NCBI RefSeq assembly: GCF_008017445.1
Contig: NZ_VRSW01000001.1
Span: 1,302,001 to 1,366,000 of the forward strand
Length of the DNA stretch: 64,000 bases
From: Microbacterium mitrae
Lineage (GTDB): Bacteria; Actinomycetota; Actinomycetes; Actinomycetales; Microbacteriaceae
Direction: 5' to 3'
Under the pieces are notes generated by a model that did no database searches, was not told the origin of the DNA, and saw only the letters and a list, made by a program, of their open reading frames with translations. A program made the translations under genes and the position numbers. Positions 54,582 through 63,084 of the stretch are shown here, piece after piece; position 1 is the first letter of the stretch; each line of letters opens with the position of its first letter.

Positions 54582-56009
54582 CTAGAGGGCGCCGCGCAGC
54601 AGGGTGTCGCGCTGCTCGGCGAACAGGTCGGGTCGCCAGCTGGTGATTCCCGTCACGGTGATGGACGCGATGCCATCGCCGTCGCGCTCGACGCGCATGA
54701 CCTCGCCCGCGTCGGCGAAGCCGTCTTCTGGCACGGCACGCAGCGCGCCATCGTTGTTAGCGTGCATCACGGTCATCGCGCCGGCGGGGTCAACGGCCGC
54801 AGGCGAGAGCTGCAGCGTCACGCCAGGCAGCGGAACCACACTGGTTGCGCCCCACAGCGCCCAGAAGGTTCCGTAGACATCGGCGACATCGTCACCATCT
54901 GACCTCGCCACCTCGTGCGCGGCCGCGTCGAGCAAACGAATGATCGCGGTGGCCCAGTCGCTCGCCTTGCCGTCGATGCGGTTGGTGAGCACGCTCACCG
55001 CCAACCCGGTCTTCGGGTCGCCCCAGGTCTGCGTGATGTGACCGGGGAAGCCGCCCGAGTGCCCGATCACGTGCCGCTTGCCGATCGCACGCTGAATCCA
55101 ACCGAGACCGTAGAAGCGCGTCAATCCGTTCTTGGTGATCGTAGATTCCTTGCGCTGCATAAGTCGCTTGGCATCATCGCTCAGAAAGAGTCCAGTGCCG
55201 AGGGCGTGCGCACTGACCCACGCCGAAATCGTCTCTGCATTCGCCCAGAAACCCGTCGCTGCCGCCTGCGCGCGGGTATCGACGGGCGCGACCACCGGCG
55301 GCACCGCCTCGGCCTCCCCGTCGCGCCAATAGCCGAGCGGCGCGACGTGCCCAGACACAATGGCGACGTCTGCCCCGACACCCGAATCGGGCCCGATCGT
55401 TGCGGCATCGCCCATGTATTCACTCAGCACCGGAACCACGTCAAGCGCCACATCGTTGAAGTCGCGCGACGTGACGGATTCAATGATGAGACCGAGCAGG
55501 CTGTAGGCCAGATTCGAGTAGTGGAAGTGCTCATTAGCGGCATAGACGCTGTCATGCTGCAGCTCGGCGATCAGTTCATTCCGATTGGGGAATAGGCTCT
55601 TGCGCTGCCACCAGTTGGCGTCGGTGCCATCACGCTCAACGCCCGCCTGGTGGCCGAGCAGCGCGCGCACCGTGCGTGAAGCGACGGGCGCATTGGCAAG
55701 CTCGGGCACGAGAGATGCCACGGTGGCATCCAGGCTCAGCTCACCGCGTTCGACCAGCTGCATAATCAGTGTCGCGGTGAAGGTCTTGGAGTGCGAGGCG
55801 ATACGAAACGCGTGACCCGTCGTGACGGGCTCCCGCGTCGCGGTGTCTGCAACCCCGGAGGCGTAGCTGAATAGCAGCTCGGGCCCGCGTCGCACCGCAA
55901 CCTGCACGGCAGGCACACCCGACATCACCCGCTGAGTGTCGATCCACTCTCGAAGAAATGGTTCCAGTCGGGGGAGAACGGCGACAACGGCGTCATCAGT
56001 GCGGGTCAT
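54582..56009 (-). CDS. Serine hydrolase, class C beta-lactamase/DD-peptidase fold
   Basis: A 475-residue cytoplasmic-looking serine hydrolase: SxxK in RIASHSKTFTATLIMQLVER, YxN in HYSNLAYSLLGLIIESVTSR, and HxG in VIGHSGGFPGHITQTWGDPK. The C-terminal 100 residues form a beta-sandwich extension (LQLSPAAVDPAGAMTVMHAN). No signal peptide, so it may act on cytoplasmic esters or peptides rather than beta-lactams. Single gene flanked by hairpins. Confidence 0.88.
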   Translation of the reverse strand: MTRTDDAVVAVLPRLEPFLREWIDTQRVMSGVPAVQVAVRRGPELLFSYASGVADTATREPVTTGHAFRIASHSKTFTATLIMQLVERGELSLDATVASLVPELANAPVASRTVRALLGHQAGVERDGTDANWWQRKSLFPNRNELIAELQHDSVYAANEHFHYSNLAYSLLGLIIESVTSRDFNDVALDVVPVLSEYMGDAATIGPDSGVGADVAIVSGHVAPLGYWRDGEAEAVPPVVAPVDTRAQAAATGFWANAETISAWVSAHALGTGLFLSDDAKRLMQRKESTITKNGLTRFYGLGWIQRAIGKRHVIGHSGGFPGHITQTWGDPKTGLAVSVLTNRIDGKASDWATAIIRLLDAAAHEVARSDGDDVADVYGTFWALWGATSVVPLPGVTLQLSPAAVDPAGAMTVMHANNDGALRAVPEDGFADAGEVMRVERDGDGIASITVTGITSWRPDLFAEQRDTLLRGAL

Positions 56010-56131
56010 GGGATTAGCAAATCACATGCACGACCGGGGTGCGAACGGGCAGCCGAGGCACGCGCAGCCAGTGCACACGCAGTCGAGGCACAGCTCGCTT
56101 CAACTCGCCACGCTCGCGCAACGAGCGCGGC

Positions 56132-56147
56132 TGTTCCACGTGAAACG
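56132..56147. other. parS-like ParB-binding site
   Basis: TGTTCCACGTGAAACG matches the ParB site consensus TGTTNCACGTGAAACA at all but the last position. It lies in the gap between the serine hydrolase and the ABC exporter genes and overlaps the left arm of the hairpin at 56141-56180. It is the only such match I see in the window. Confidence 0.6.
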
Positions 56148-56180
56148 TCCCGCCCGGAATGCTCCGAGCGGGACGTTTCA
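56141..56180. terminator. Hairpin downstream of the ABC exporter operon
   Basis: TGAAACGTCCCGC (56141-56153) and GCGGGACGTTTCA (56168-56180) form a perfect 13-bp stem with a 14-base loop, ten bases after the minus-strand exporter gene stop. Confidence 0.8.
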
Positions 56181-56190
56181 TGCGAGGCCG

Positions 56191-58332
56191 TTAGGCGCCG
56201 GAACCAGGGGCTGGTTCGGCCGCGGAGTCCACGTCAACCTGATCCACCGTGTCAGCCGTAACCGCCGCGTCAACGACGATCTCGACGCTCTCGGTCGGGT
56301 TGGCCGACTGGGCGATCTGCTCCGCCGCGGTCTCAATGTCGACCGCCTGCTCAAACTGCGACTGGTACAGGCGCCAGTAGGCACCCTTCTGCGCGATGAG
56401 CGTCTCGTGGTTTCCCTTTTCGACGATGTCGCCCGATTCCATCACGAGGATGAGGTCGGCGTCGCGAATCGTGGAGAGACGGTGAGCGATCACAAATGAC
56501 GTGCGTCCTTCGCGAAGCGCCGCCATCGCGTGCTGCAGCAACAGCTCGGTGCGAGTGTCAACCGAGCTCGTGGCCTCATCCAGAATCAGCACGGTCGGCT
56601 GCGCCACAAAGGCTCGCGCGATCGTGATGAGCTGACGCTCACCGGCCGAGACGTTCGACGCGTCTTCGTCAAGCACCGTGTCGTAGCCATCCGGCAGCGA
56701 GTGCACGAACTTGTCGACACGTGTCGCGACAGCAGCCTCGATGATCTCAACGTCGGTCGCCGACTCGCGCCCGTAACGGATGTTGTCTCGGATGGTTCCG
56801 GAGAACAGCCACGGGTCTTGCAGCACCATGCCGGTGCGCGAGCGCACATCGTCGCGCGTAAGCGCGCCGATGTCTTGACCGTCAAGCAGGATTCGCCCGC
56901 CGTCGAGCTCGTAAAAGCGCATCAGCAGGTTGACCAGCGTGGTCTTGCCCGCACCCGTCGGCCCGACAATGGCGACCGTCTGGCCCGGCTCCACCCGGAA
57001 AGACAGATCCTTGATCAGCGGGCGATCGGGCGTGTATGAGAAAGCAACGTTCTCAAACTCGATCACGCCGGGGCCCTCGACAAGCGCCGGAGCGTCGGCA
57101 GCATCTGCCTCCTGCTCCTCAGCGTCGAGCAATTCGAACACCCGCTCGGCCGATGCGGTACCTGACTGCACGACCGTTGCCATGCCACCCAGCTGCGACA
57201 GCGGCTGCGTGAACATCTGTTCATACTGCAGGAACGACTGCACGTTACCGATGTTCAGGTTGCCTGCGGCAACCTGAAGCGCACCGACGACGGCGATACC
57301 GACGTAGGTGAGGCTACCGATGAACGTCATCGCAGGCATCATGATGCCGGAGAGGAACTGCGCCTTGAAGCTGGCCTGGTAGAGCTCTTCGTTCTCCTCC
57401 TGGAAGGCCGCGATCTGAGCCTTCTCGCGGCCGAAGACCTTTACCAGCGCGTGGCCGGAGAAAGACTCCTCAACGCGAGCATTCAGTGCACCAACCTTGC
57501 CCCACTGCGACTTGAAGGCCTTCTGCGAGCGGGGTCCGATGATGCCGAACACCACCGCCATGAGCGGGAGCGAAACCAGGGCAACCAGCGCCAGCAGCCA
57601 CGAAATCGAGAACATCATCACCAGCACACCGACGACCGTGAGGATCGAGGTGATGGCGCTGGAGAGCGCCTGCTGCATGGTTTGGGTGATGTTATCGACG
57701 TCGTTGGTGACGCGGGAGATGAGCTGGCCGCGCTGCACCTTGTCGAAGTACGACAGCGGCAGACGGTTGATCTTCTCCTCAATCTGCGCGCGCAGACGGA
57801 ACATCGCCTTCACCATCACGATATTGACGACATAGCCCTGCACCCAGCCGAGAATGGCCGAGAACACGTACAGCGCCATCACGAACACGATGGTTTCGCG
57901 GAGCTTCGTGAAGTCGATGCCCGCGCCCGGGTTGAAGTCGCTCATCTTCGCGATGGTGTTCGCGAACTCGGCTTGACCGGCCGCGCGCAGCATCTCAACA
58001 AACTGATCCTGCGTGGTTCCGGCCGGCACTTGCGATCCCAGCTGAGTGTTCAAGAAGCCTTCGAACACCACGTTGGTCGCATTGCCCAGCACCGTCGGCG
58101 CCCACACCGAGAGCACAACACCCAGCGCGCCAAGCAGCGACACAAAGATGAAGGCCCACTTGTACGGCGCGAGCACGCCAATCATGCGCTTGAAGCTGGG
58201 CCAGAAGTTCTTGGGCTTACCGCCCTGTGCCCACTCGCCCGACTGCATGGCGAGTTCCATCTGCTTGGCGTTTTCTGCCTCTTCTGCCGCCGCAATCTCT
58301 TCGTCGGTCAGGGTTTTTGTCGCGTCGCTCAT
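56191..58332 (-). CDS. ABC exporter subunit with canonical ATPase site residues
   Basis: 713 residues: about 35-360 six-helix membrane domain, then an ATPase domain with IVGPTGAGKTTLVNLLMRFY, signature NVSAGERQLITIARAF and Walker B ILDEATSSVDTRTE with the catalytic Glu. The C-terminal 60 residues are acidic (VDAAVTADTVDQVDVDSAAE). The cytoplasmic N-terminus is also acidic. Pairs with the downstream-named gene at 58329 (its start is coupled by ATGA) to form a heterodimeric exporter. Substrate unknown. Confidence 0.92.
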   Translation of the reverse strand: MSDATKTLTDEEIAAAEEAENAKQMELAMQSGEWAQGGKPKNFWPSFKRMIGVLAPYKWAFIFVSLLGALGVVLSVWAPTVLGNATNVVFEGFLNTQLGSQVPAGTTQDQFVEMLRAAGQAEFANTIAKMSDFNPGAGIDFTKLRETIVFVMALYVFSAILGWVQGYVVNIVMVKAMFRLRAQIEEKINRLPLSYFDKVQRGQLISRVTNDVDNITQTMQQALSSAITSILTVVGVLVMMFSISWLLALVALVSLPLMAVVFGIIGPRSQKAFKSQWGKVGALNARVEESFSGHALVKVFGREKAQIAAFQEENEELYQASFKAQFLSGIMMPAMTFIGSLTYVGIAVVGALQVAAGNLNIGNVQSFLQYEQMFTQPLSQLGGMATVVQSGTASAERVFELLDAEEQEADAADAPALVEGPGVIEFENVAFSYTPDRPLIKDLSFRVEPGQTVAIVGPTGAGKTTLVNLLMRFYELDGGRILLDGQDIGALTRDDVRSRTGMVLQDPWLFSGTIRDNIRYGRESATDVEIIEAAVATRVDKFVHSLPDGYDTVLDEDASNVSAGERQLITIARAFVAQPTVLILDEATSSVDTRTELLLQHAMAALREGRTSFVIAHRLSTIRDADLILVMESGDIVEKGNHETLIAQKGAYWRLYQSQFEQAVDIETAAEQIAQSANPTESVEIVVDAAVTADTVDQVDVDSAAEPAPGSGA

Positions 58333-60056
58333 GCGTCCACCCCCAGCTGCGATTCAACGATTTCGCGGTACGTCTCGTTCGTGGCCGACAGTTCAGCGTG
58401 CGTGCCGGAACCAACAATTTGGCCGTCCTCGAGCACGATGATGCGGTCGGCTTCGGTAATCGTCGAGACGCGCTGCGCGACGACGATCTTGGTGACCTCG
58501 GGCAGTTCGCTCCACAGCGCCTGGCGCAGCTTCGCGTCGGTCGTCACATCGAGCGCCGAGAACGAGTCGTCGAAGATCAAGATCTCCGGCTGACGCACCA
58601 GCGCACGCGCAATCGCGAGGCGCTGTCGCTGGCCACCCGACACATTGGTTCCGCCCTGTGCAATGGATGACTCCAGCCCGTCGGGCATCTCGGAGACGAA
58701 GTCCTTACCCTGCGCAATCTCCAGCGCACGCCACAGCTCATCATCGGTCGCGTCTTGGCGACCGAATCGCAGATTGGAGGCGATGGTTCCGCTGAACAAG
58801 AACGACTTCTGCGGAACCAGACCAATCTGCGCCCACAGGCTCTCCTGGTCTGCCTCGCGAACGTCGACGCCGCCCACCATAACGCGGCCGCTCGTGACGT
58901 CGAACAGACGCGGGATGAGGGAAACGATCGTCGTTTTGCCGGCACCAGTGGAACCAACAATTGCGACGGTTTCGCCGGCACGCGCCTCGAACGACACATT
59001 GTGAACCACGGGAGCCTCGGCGCCCGGGTACTGGAAGGTGACGTCTTCGAAACGCACGACGCCCCGCTCCGGGAACTCCATGACGGGGTTCGTGGGAGCA
59101 GCCAGCGTGGATTCGTGGTCGAGCACCTCGCCAATGCGGTCGGCAGAGACGGCGGCGCGCGGAATCATCATCGTCATGAAGCTCGCCATCAGCACGCCCA
59201 TCAGAATCAGGCCGATGTACTGCATGAAGGCGAAGATCGTGCCGAAGCTGGTGTTGCCGTTGTTGACCTCGATACCGCCAAACCACACCACGCCAACGAT
59301 GGTCACGTTGAGCACCAGCATCGCGACCGGAAAGAGCACCACAAACAGCGAACCGATCCAGCGACCAATGCGCTGAATGCCGTCGTTCGCCTCGCGGAAG
59401 CGCTCTTCCTCAATGCGCTCACGCACAAACGCGCGCACAACACGCACACCGGTGAGCTGCTCGCGCAGCACCAGGTTCACCGCGTCAAGCTTCGCCTGGT
59501 ATTGGCGGAACGCCGGAACCATGCGGCTGATGATGAAGAGGGCGAAGATCAGCAGCACGGGTACGGCTACGGCAATGAGCCATGACAGCCCAATGTCTTG
59601 ACGCAGCGCCATGATGATGCCGCCGATCGCCATCAGCGGTGCCTGCACCAGCATGGTGGCACCCATCATCGCCAGCATCTGCACCTGCTGCACATCGTTC
59701 GTGTTGCGGGTGATGAGGGAGCCAGCACCGAAGTGTGAAATCTCGCGTTCAGAGAAATCGCTGACTCGGGTGTAGACATCTCCTCGAATATCGCGACCGG
59801 CAGACATCGCTGCGCGGGCGGCAAAGAAGGTGGCGATGATGGAGGCGACAATCTGACCGAACGCGATGGCGAGCATGAATCCGCCGCGCGTCCAGATGTA
59901 GTTGGTGTCACCCTTGGCGACACCCTCGTTAATGATGTCGGCGTTCAGGTTCGGAAGGTACAGCGAAGCCATGACCGCGGCAGCTTGAAAGACGAGCACG
60001 GCAATGAGCCAGCCCCGGTACGGTTTCATGTACCTGATGAGGAGTTTTCCCAGCAA
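58329..60056 (-). CDS. ABC exporter subunit with degenerate Walker B
   Basis: 575 residues: six membrane helices (PYRGWLIAVLVFQAAAVMAS onwards) and an ATPase domain with IVGSTGAGKTTIVSLIPRLF, signature NVSGGQRQRLAIARAL and Walker B IFDDSFSALDVTTDAK, in which the usual catalytic Glu is Asp. This split (canonical signature here paired with a degenerate Walker B, the reverse in the partner) is the pattern of asymmetric heterodimeric exporters such as TM287/288 or BmrCD. It is the first gene of the operon. Confidence 0.93.
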   Translation of the reverse strand: MLGKLLIRYMKPYRGWLIAVLVFQAAAVMASLYLPNLNADIINEGVAKGDTNYIWTRGGFMLAIAFGQIVASIIATFFAARAAMSAGRDIRGDVYTRVSDFSEREISHFGAGSLITRNTNDVQQVQMLAMMGATMLVQAPLMAIGGIIMALRQDIGLSWLIAVAVPVLLIFALFIISRMVPAFRQYQAKLDAVNLVLREQLTGVRVVRAFVRERIEEERFREANDGIQRIGRWIGSLFVVLFPVAMLVLNVTIVGVVWFGGIEVNNGNTSFGTIFAFMQYIGLILMGVLMASFMTMMIPRAAVSADRIGEVLDHESTLAAPTNPVMEFPERGVVRFEDVTFQYPGAEAPVVHNVSFEARAGETVAIVGSTGAGKTTIVSLIPRLFDVTSGRVMVGGVDVREADQESLWAQIGLVPQKSFLFSGTIASNLRFGRQDATDDELWRALEIAQGKDFVSEMPDGLESSIAQGGTNVSGGQRQRLAIARALVRQPEILIFDDSFSALDVTTDAKLRQALWSELPEVTKIVVAQRVSTITEADRIIVLEDGQIVGSGTHAELSATNETYREIVESQLGVDA

Positions 60057-60195
60057 AATATCTCCGATTCAGGATTGCCTTTTCTGCCGGTGGGCAAAAA
60101 GGGGCAAGGAGATACATTACGGCTCGCCCCGCCCAGTTGCAACGGCCAGCCGGATGATTTGTTCCCGAACCGAATGTTCTTATTCGAGCTCGTCC

Positions 60196-60672
60196 CTACT
60201 CAAACTCCGCGGCGACGGCGTTTCGGTGATAGTCGAAGATGATGCTGGTGCGGGTGGAGGCGACCGTCTGTTGAGCGGAGAGATGCTCGACCACAAAGGT
60301 GCGCACGTCGGCCGATGACTCCACGGCAATGTGCACCAGAAAGTCGTCGGTTCCGCCGACAAAGAACACCTGAATGACCTGCGGCAGTCGCCGAATCGCC
60401 TGGCTGAACGCCAAGATGCTCTCCTGACGCGATCCGGCTCGCAGCGTCACACCCACCATGGCTTGCAGTCCCTTGCCGAGTCGAGCCTGGTCGATGCTGG
60501 CATGAAAGCCGGTGATCACGCCGCGCTCAATCAGTGATTTCACGCGCGCGTGCATTGTCGAGGGCGCGACGCCGACGGCGGCGGCCAGCTCGGCGTTCGT
60601 CATCCGACCGTCGCGCGACAACAGCGCGAGAATGTGCGAGTCGGCCTCATCGAGCCGAAGATCATTCGTCAT
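60196..60672 (-). CDS. Lrp/AsnC-family regulator (probable regulator of ald)
   Basis: 158 residues. HTH: DEADSHILALLSRDGRMTNA, ELAAAVGVAPSTMHARVKSL; then the RAM ligand domain (AMVGVTLRAGSRQESILAFS, VIQVFFVGGTDDFLVHIAVE). The ATG at 60672 begins MTNDLRLDEAD. It is divergent from alanine dehydrogenase, the same arrangement as AldR-ald in mycobacteria, so it probably senses alanine or another amino acid and controls ald. Confidence 0.93.
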   Translation of the reverse strand: MTNDLRLDEADSHILALLSRDGRMTNAELAAAVGVAPSTMHARVKSLIERGVITGFHASIDQARLGKGLQAMVGVTLRAGSRQESILAFSQAIRRLPQVIQVFFVGGTDDFLVHIAVESSADVRTFVVEHLSAQQTVASTRTSIIFDYHRNAVAAEFE

Positions 60673-60854
60673 GATGAGCACCCAATCGGTCGGTTGTGCA
60701 GTCTGAGAGCCGATTTCTGAGCATGGAGAGAATGTTCTTCATCCTTTTCATGTTTATCCCGAACTTTCTGCGATTCTAGTGCGCACCGAGTCAAACCGTT
60801 GCACGCATACCTATCTGCACAGCACGTACCCAATCAGCGTCGAAGGAGTACCTC

Positions 60855-61940
60855 ATGAAGGTCGCAGTCCCCGCCGAGATCAAGAACAACGAGAACCGTG
60901 TCGCCATCACCCCGGCAGGCGTCGACATGCTCGTTGACCGCGGTCATCAGGTCTTTGTGGAAAAGGGTGCCGGTGTTGGCTCCCGGTTGAGCGACGCCGA
61001 TTTCGTCGCGGCCGGCGCAACGATTGTTCCGGACGCTGATGCCGCATGGGGCGAGGCCGAGCTGCTGCTCAAGGTGAAGGAGCCGATCGCCAGCGAGTAC
61101 CGCCACCTCCGCGAAGATCTCACGCTGTTCACCTACCTTCACCTCGCGGCAGACCGCCCGCTCACCCAAGCGCTGCTTGATGCCAAGACCACAGCAATCG
61201 CGTATGAGACGGTGCAACTCGCCGACCGCTCGCTGCCCCTGCTCAGCCCAATGAGCGAGGTGGCAGGACGCCTCTCCATTGCCGTCGGCGCTCACACGCT
61301 GATGCGCCCGGCTGGTGGCCGCGGCATCATCATGGGCGGCATTCCCGGCACCCCGAAGGCCAAGGTCGTCATCATCGGCGGCGGCGTCGCTGGTGAGCAC
61401 GCCGCGGCAACCGCGCTCGGCATGGGCGCAGACGTGACGGTCATCGATGTTTCACTGCCTCGCTTGCGCGACCTGGAGCGTCGCTTCAACGGCGAGATCC
61501 AAACCCGTGTCTCAAACCGGTGGGAAATCGGCGAGCAGGTTTCTAAGGCCGACCTCGTCATCGGCTCGGTGCTCATTCCGGGCGCTTCGGCCCCGAAGCT
61601 CGTCACGCTCGACATGGTGAGCACGATGAAGGAGGGCTCGGTGCTCGTCGACATCGCGATCGACCAGGGTGGATGCTTCGAGGGCTCACACCCGACCACG
61701 CACGATGAGCCGACCTTCGCGGTGCACAACTCGCTCTACTACTGCGTCGCAAACATGCCCGGTGCTGTTCCGGAGACGTCAACGCGCGCGTTGACGAACG
61801 CGACACTGCCGTATGTCTCAGCCATTGCAAACAAGGGTTGGGCGCGCGCCGCTGCCGAAGACCCCGCACTCGCGAAGGGCTTGAACACGCAGGGCGGAAC
61901 CATCACAAACGACGCTGTAGCGGCGGCTTTCGCCGGCTAA
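60855..61940 (+). CDS. ald: Alanine dehydrogenase
   Basis: 361 residues: MKVAVPAEIKNNENRVAITP, ELLLKVKEPIASEYRHLRED (catalytic Lys), TYLHLAADRPLTQALLDAKT (catalytic His), GGIPGTPKAKVVIIGGGVAG (NAD motif) and DQGGCFEGSHPTTHDEPTF. It interconverts alanine and pyruvate with ammonia and NAD. AAGGAG precedes the ATG at 60855. Confidence 0.97.
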   Translation: MKVAVPAEIKNNENRVAITPAGVDMLVDRGHQVFVEKGAGVGSRLSDADFVAAGATIVPDADAAWGEAELLLKVKEPIASEYRHLREDLTLFTYLHLAADRPLTQALLDAKTTAIAYETVQLADRSLPLLSPMSEVAGRLSIAVGAHTLMRPAGGRGIIMGGIPGTPKAKVVIIGGGVAGEHAAATALGMGADVTVIDVSLPRLRDLERRFNGEIQTRVSNRWEIGEQVSKADLVIGSVLIPGASAPKLVTLDMVSTMKEGSVLVDIAIDQGGCFEGSHPTTHDEPTFAVHNSLYYCVANMPGAVPETSTRALTNATLPYVSAIANKGWARAAAEDPALAKGLNTQGGTITNDAVAAAFAG

Positions 61941-61951
61941 CGCAGCGTTGC

Positions 61952-63073
61952 TTACAACCCCGTCGCGACATCACCGTCGCGACGGGGTTTGTATACCACC
62001 AGGGAGTGGAACACATAGCGCACGATGAAGGCGATCGCGAGGAGCACGGCGGTCGCCAGCACACTCGACACGTGCCAGGTTTCAACCACGACGTAGAGCG
62101 CCGCGATTCGCACCACGGCCTCGACGGCGTTAAAGGTGAACGATTTGGCGAAGCGCATCCACATCGGCCCGGCCGCAGCCTTCATATCGCGGAACACGAA
62201 CAGCTCGATGAGCAAGAAGTTGCCGATGATGGTCACCACACTCGCCACGATGGCGGCGAGCACATAGGGCACCGACCATCCCGTCAGCACCGCCATGATC
62301 AGCACGTTGGCGACGGCGCCGAGCGCGCCGATCAGCGCGAAGACCGACATGCGGCCGAAGCGCAGTTGCGTGAGCTGGGTCAAGAATCGAATCCCCTGGG
62401 TGAACGATGCCTTGGATTCGCCGGCGTGACGGGCCTGAAAGTCAAACGGAATTTCGGCAACCCGGAGAGGCTGACGGGCAAGCATCTCCAGCAAGATCTT
62501 GAAACCGCGCGGCTTCAGGCTCTCCCAATCGACCGCGGTCTTGTCCACCAGAAAGAACCCGGTCATCGGGTCGGAGCACTCGCGCAGCCGCACCGGGAAC
62601 ATGGCTTTCGTGACCATGGTCGACAGCCGCGAGACGGCAACGCGCACCTGATCACTCAGCCCATTGGCGGTTCCGCCTCCGGTGTAGCGAGACGCCACCA
62701 CGACGTCGGCGTCGCCCTGCGCAAACCGAGCCAGAAGCTGCGGAATCTTCTCCGGTGGGTGCTGCAGATCGCCGTCCATCACAACGCATACGTTGCTACG
62801 CGCCGCGCGAATGCCAGCGACAACGGCGCCGCCTAGGCCACCTTCGGCAACGTCGCGGTGAATAACGGTGACGTCAATGGCGGCGGTCTCGCCCAGCGCC
62901 CGCGCGATCACCGGGGTTTCATCGTTGCTGTCGTCGACGATGATCAGTTCGGCATGCACGCCTGCGAGCGCCGTCGAGACGCGCGAAATGAGTTCAGCAA
63001 CATTGCCCTCTTCGTTATACGTCGGGACGATGATGCTCGCGGCAAACGATGCCGCAGGGGTGGCTTCTGACAT
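61952..63073 (-). CDS. Polyprenyl-phosphate glycosyltransferase with GtrA-like membrane domain
   Basis: 373 residues. Residues 1-240 are a GT2 dolichol-phosphate mannosyltransferase-like domain (IIVPTYNEEGNVAELISRVS, IIVDDSNDET, VVMDGDLQHPPEKIPQLLAR); residues 250-370 are a four-helix GtrA domain (FALIGALGAVANVLIMAVLT, FNAVEAVVRIAALYVVVETW, VRYVFHSLVVYKPRRDG). It probably makes a polyprenyl-phosphate sugar for cell-envelope glycans. Sugar unknown. The gene's end carries the ald terminator hairpin. Confidence 0.92.
   Translation of the reverse strand: MSEATPAASFAASIIVPTYNEEGNVAELISRVSTALAGVHAELIIVDDSNDETPVIARALGETAAIDVTVIHRDVAEGGLGGAVVAGIRAARSNVCVVMDGDLQHPPEKIPQLLARFAQGDADVVVASRYTGGGTANGLSDQVRVAVSRLSTMVTKAMFPVRLRECSDPMTGFFLVDKTAVDWESLKPRGFKILLEMLARQPLRVAEIPFDFQARHAGESKASFTQGIRFLTQLTQLRFGRMSVFALIGALGAVANVLIMAVLTGWSVPYVLAAIVASVVTIIGNFLLIELFVFRDMKAAAGPMWMRFAKSFTFNAVEAVVRIAALYVVVETWHVSSVLATAVLLAIAFIVRYVFHSLVVYKPRRDGDVATGL
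61956..61989. terminator. Bidirectional terminator overlapping the glycosyltransferase 3' end
   Basis: AACCCCGTCGCGAC (61956-61969) and GTCGCGACGGGGTT (61976-61989) form a perfect 14-bp stem with a six-base loop. It sits after ald and inside the last codons of the convergent glycosyltransferase gene. Confidence 0.88.
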
Positions 63074-63084
63074 GAAGTCTTCGG

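Noticed and set aside
61988..61997. TTGTATACCA as a further GntR operator
   Set aside because: It lies inside the glycosyltransferase coding end and its terminator, not in a promoter region.
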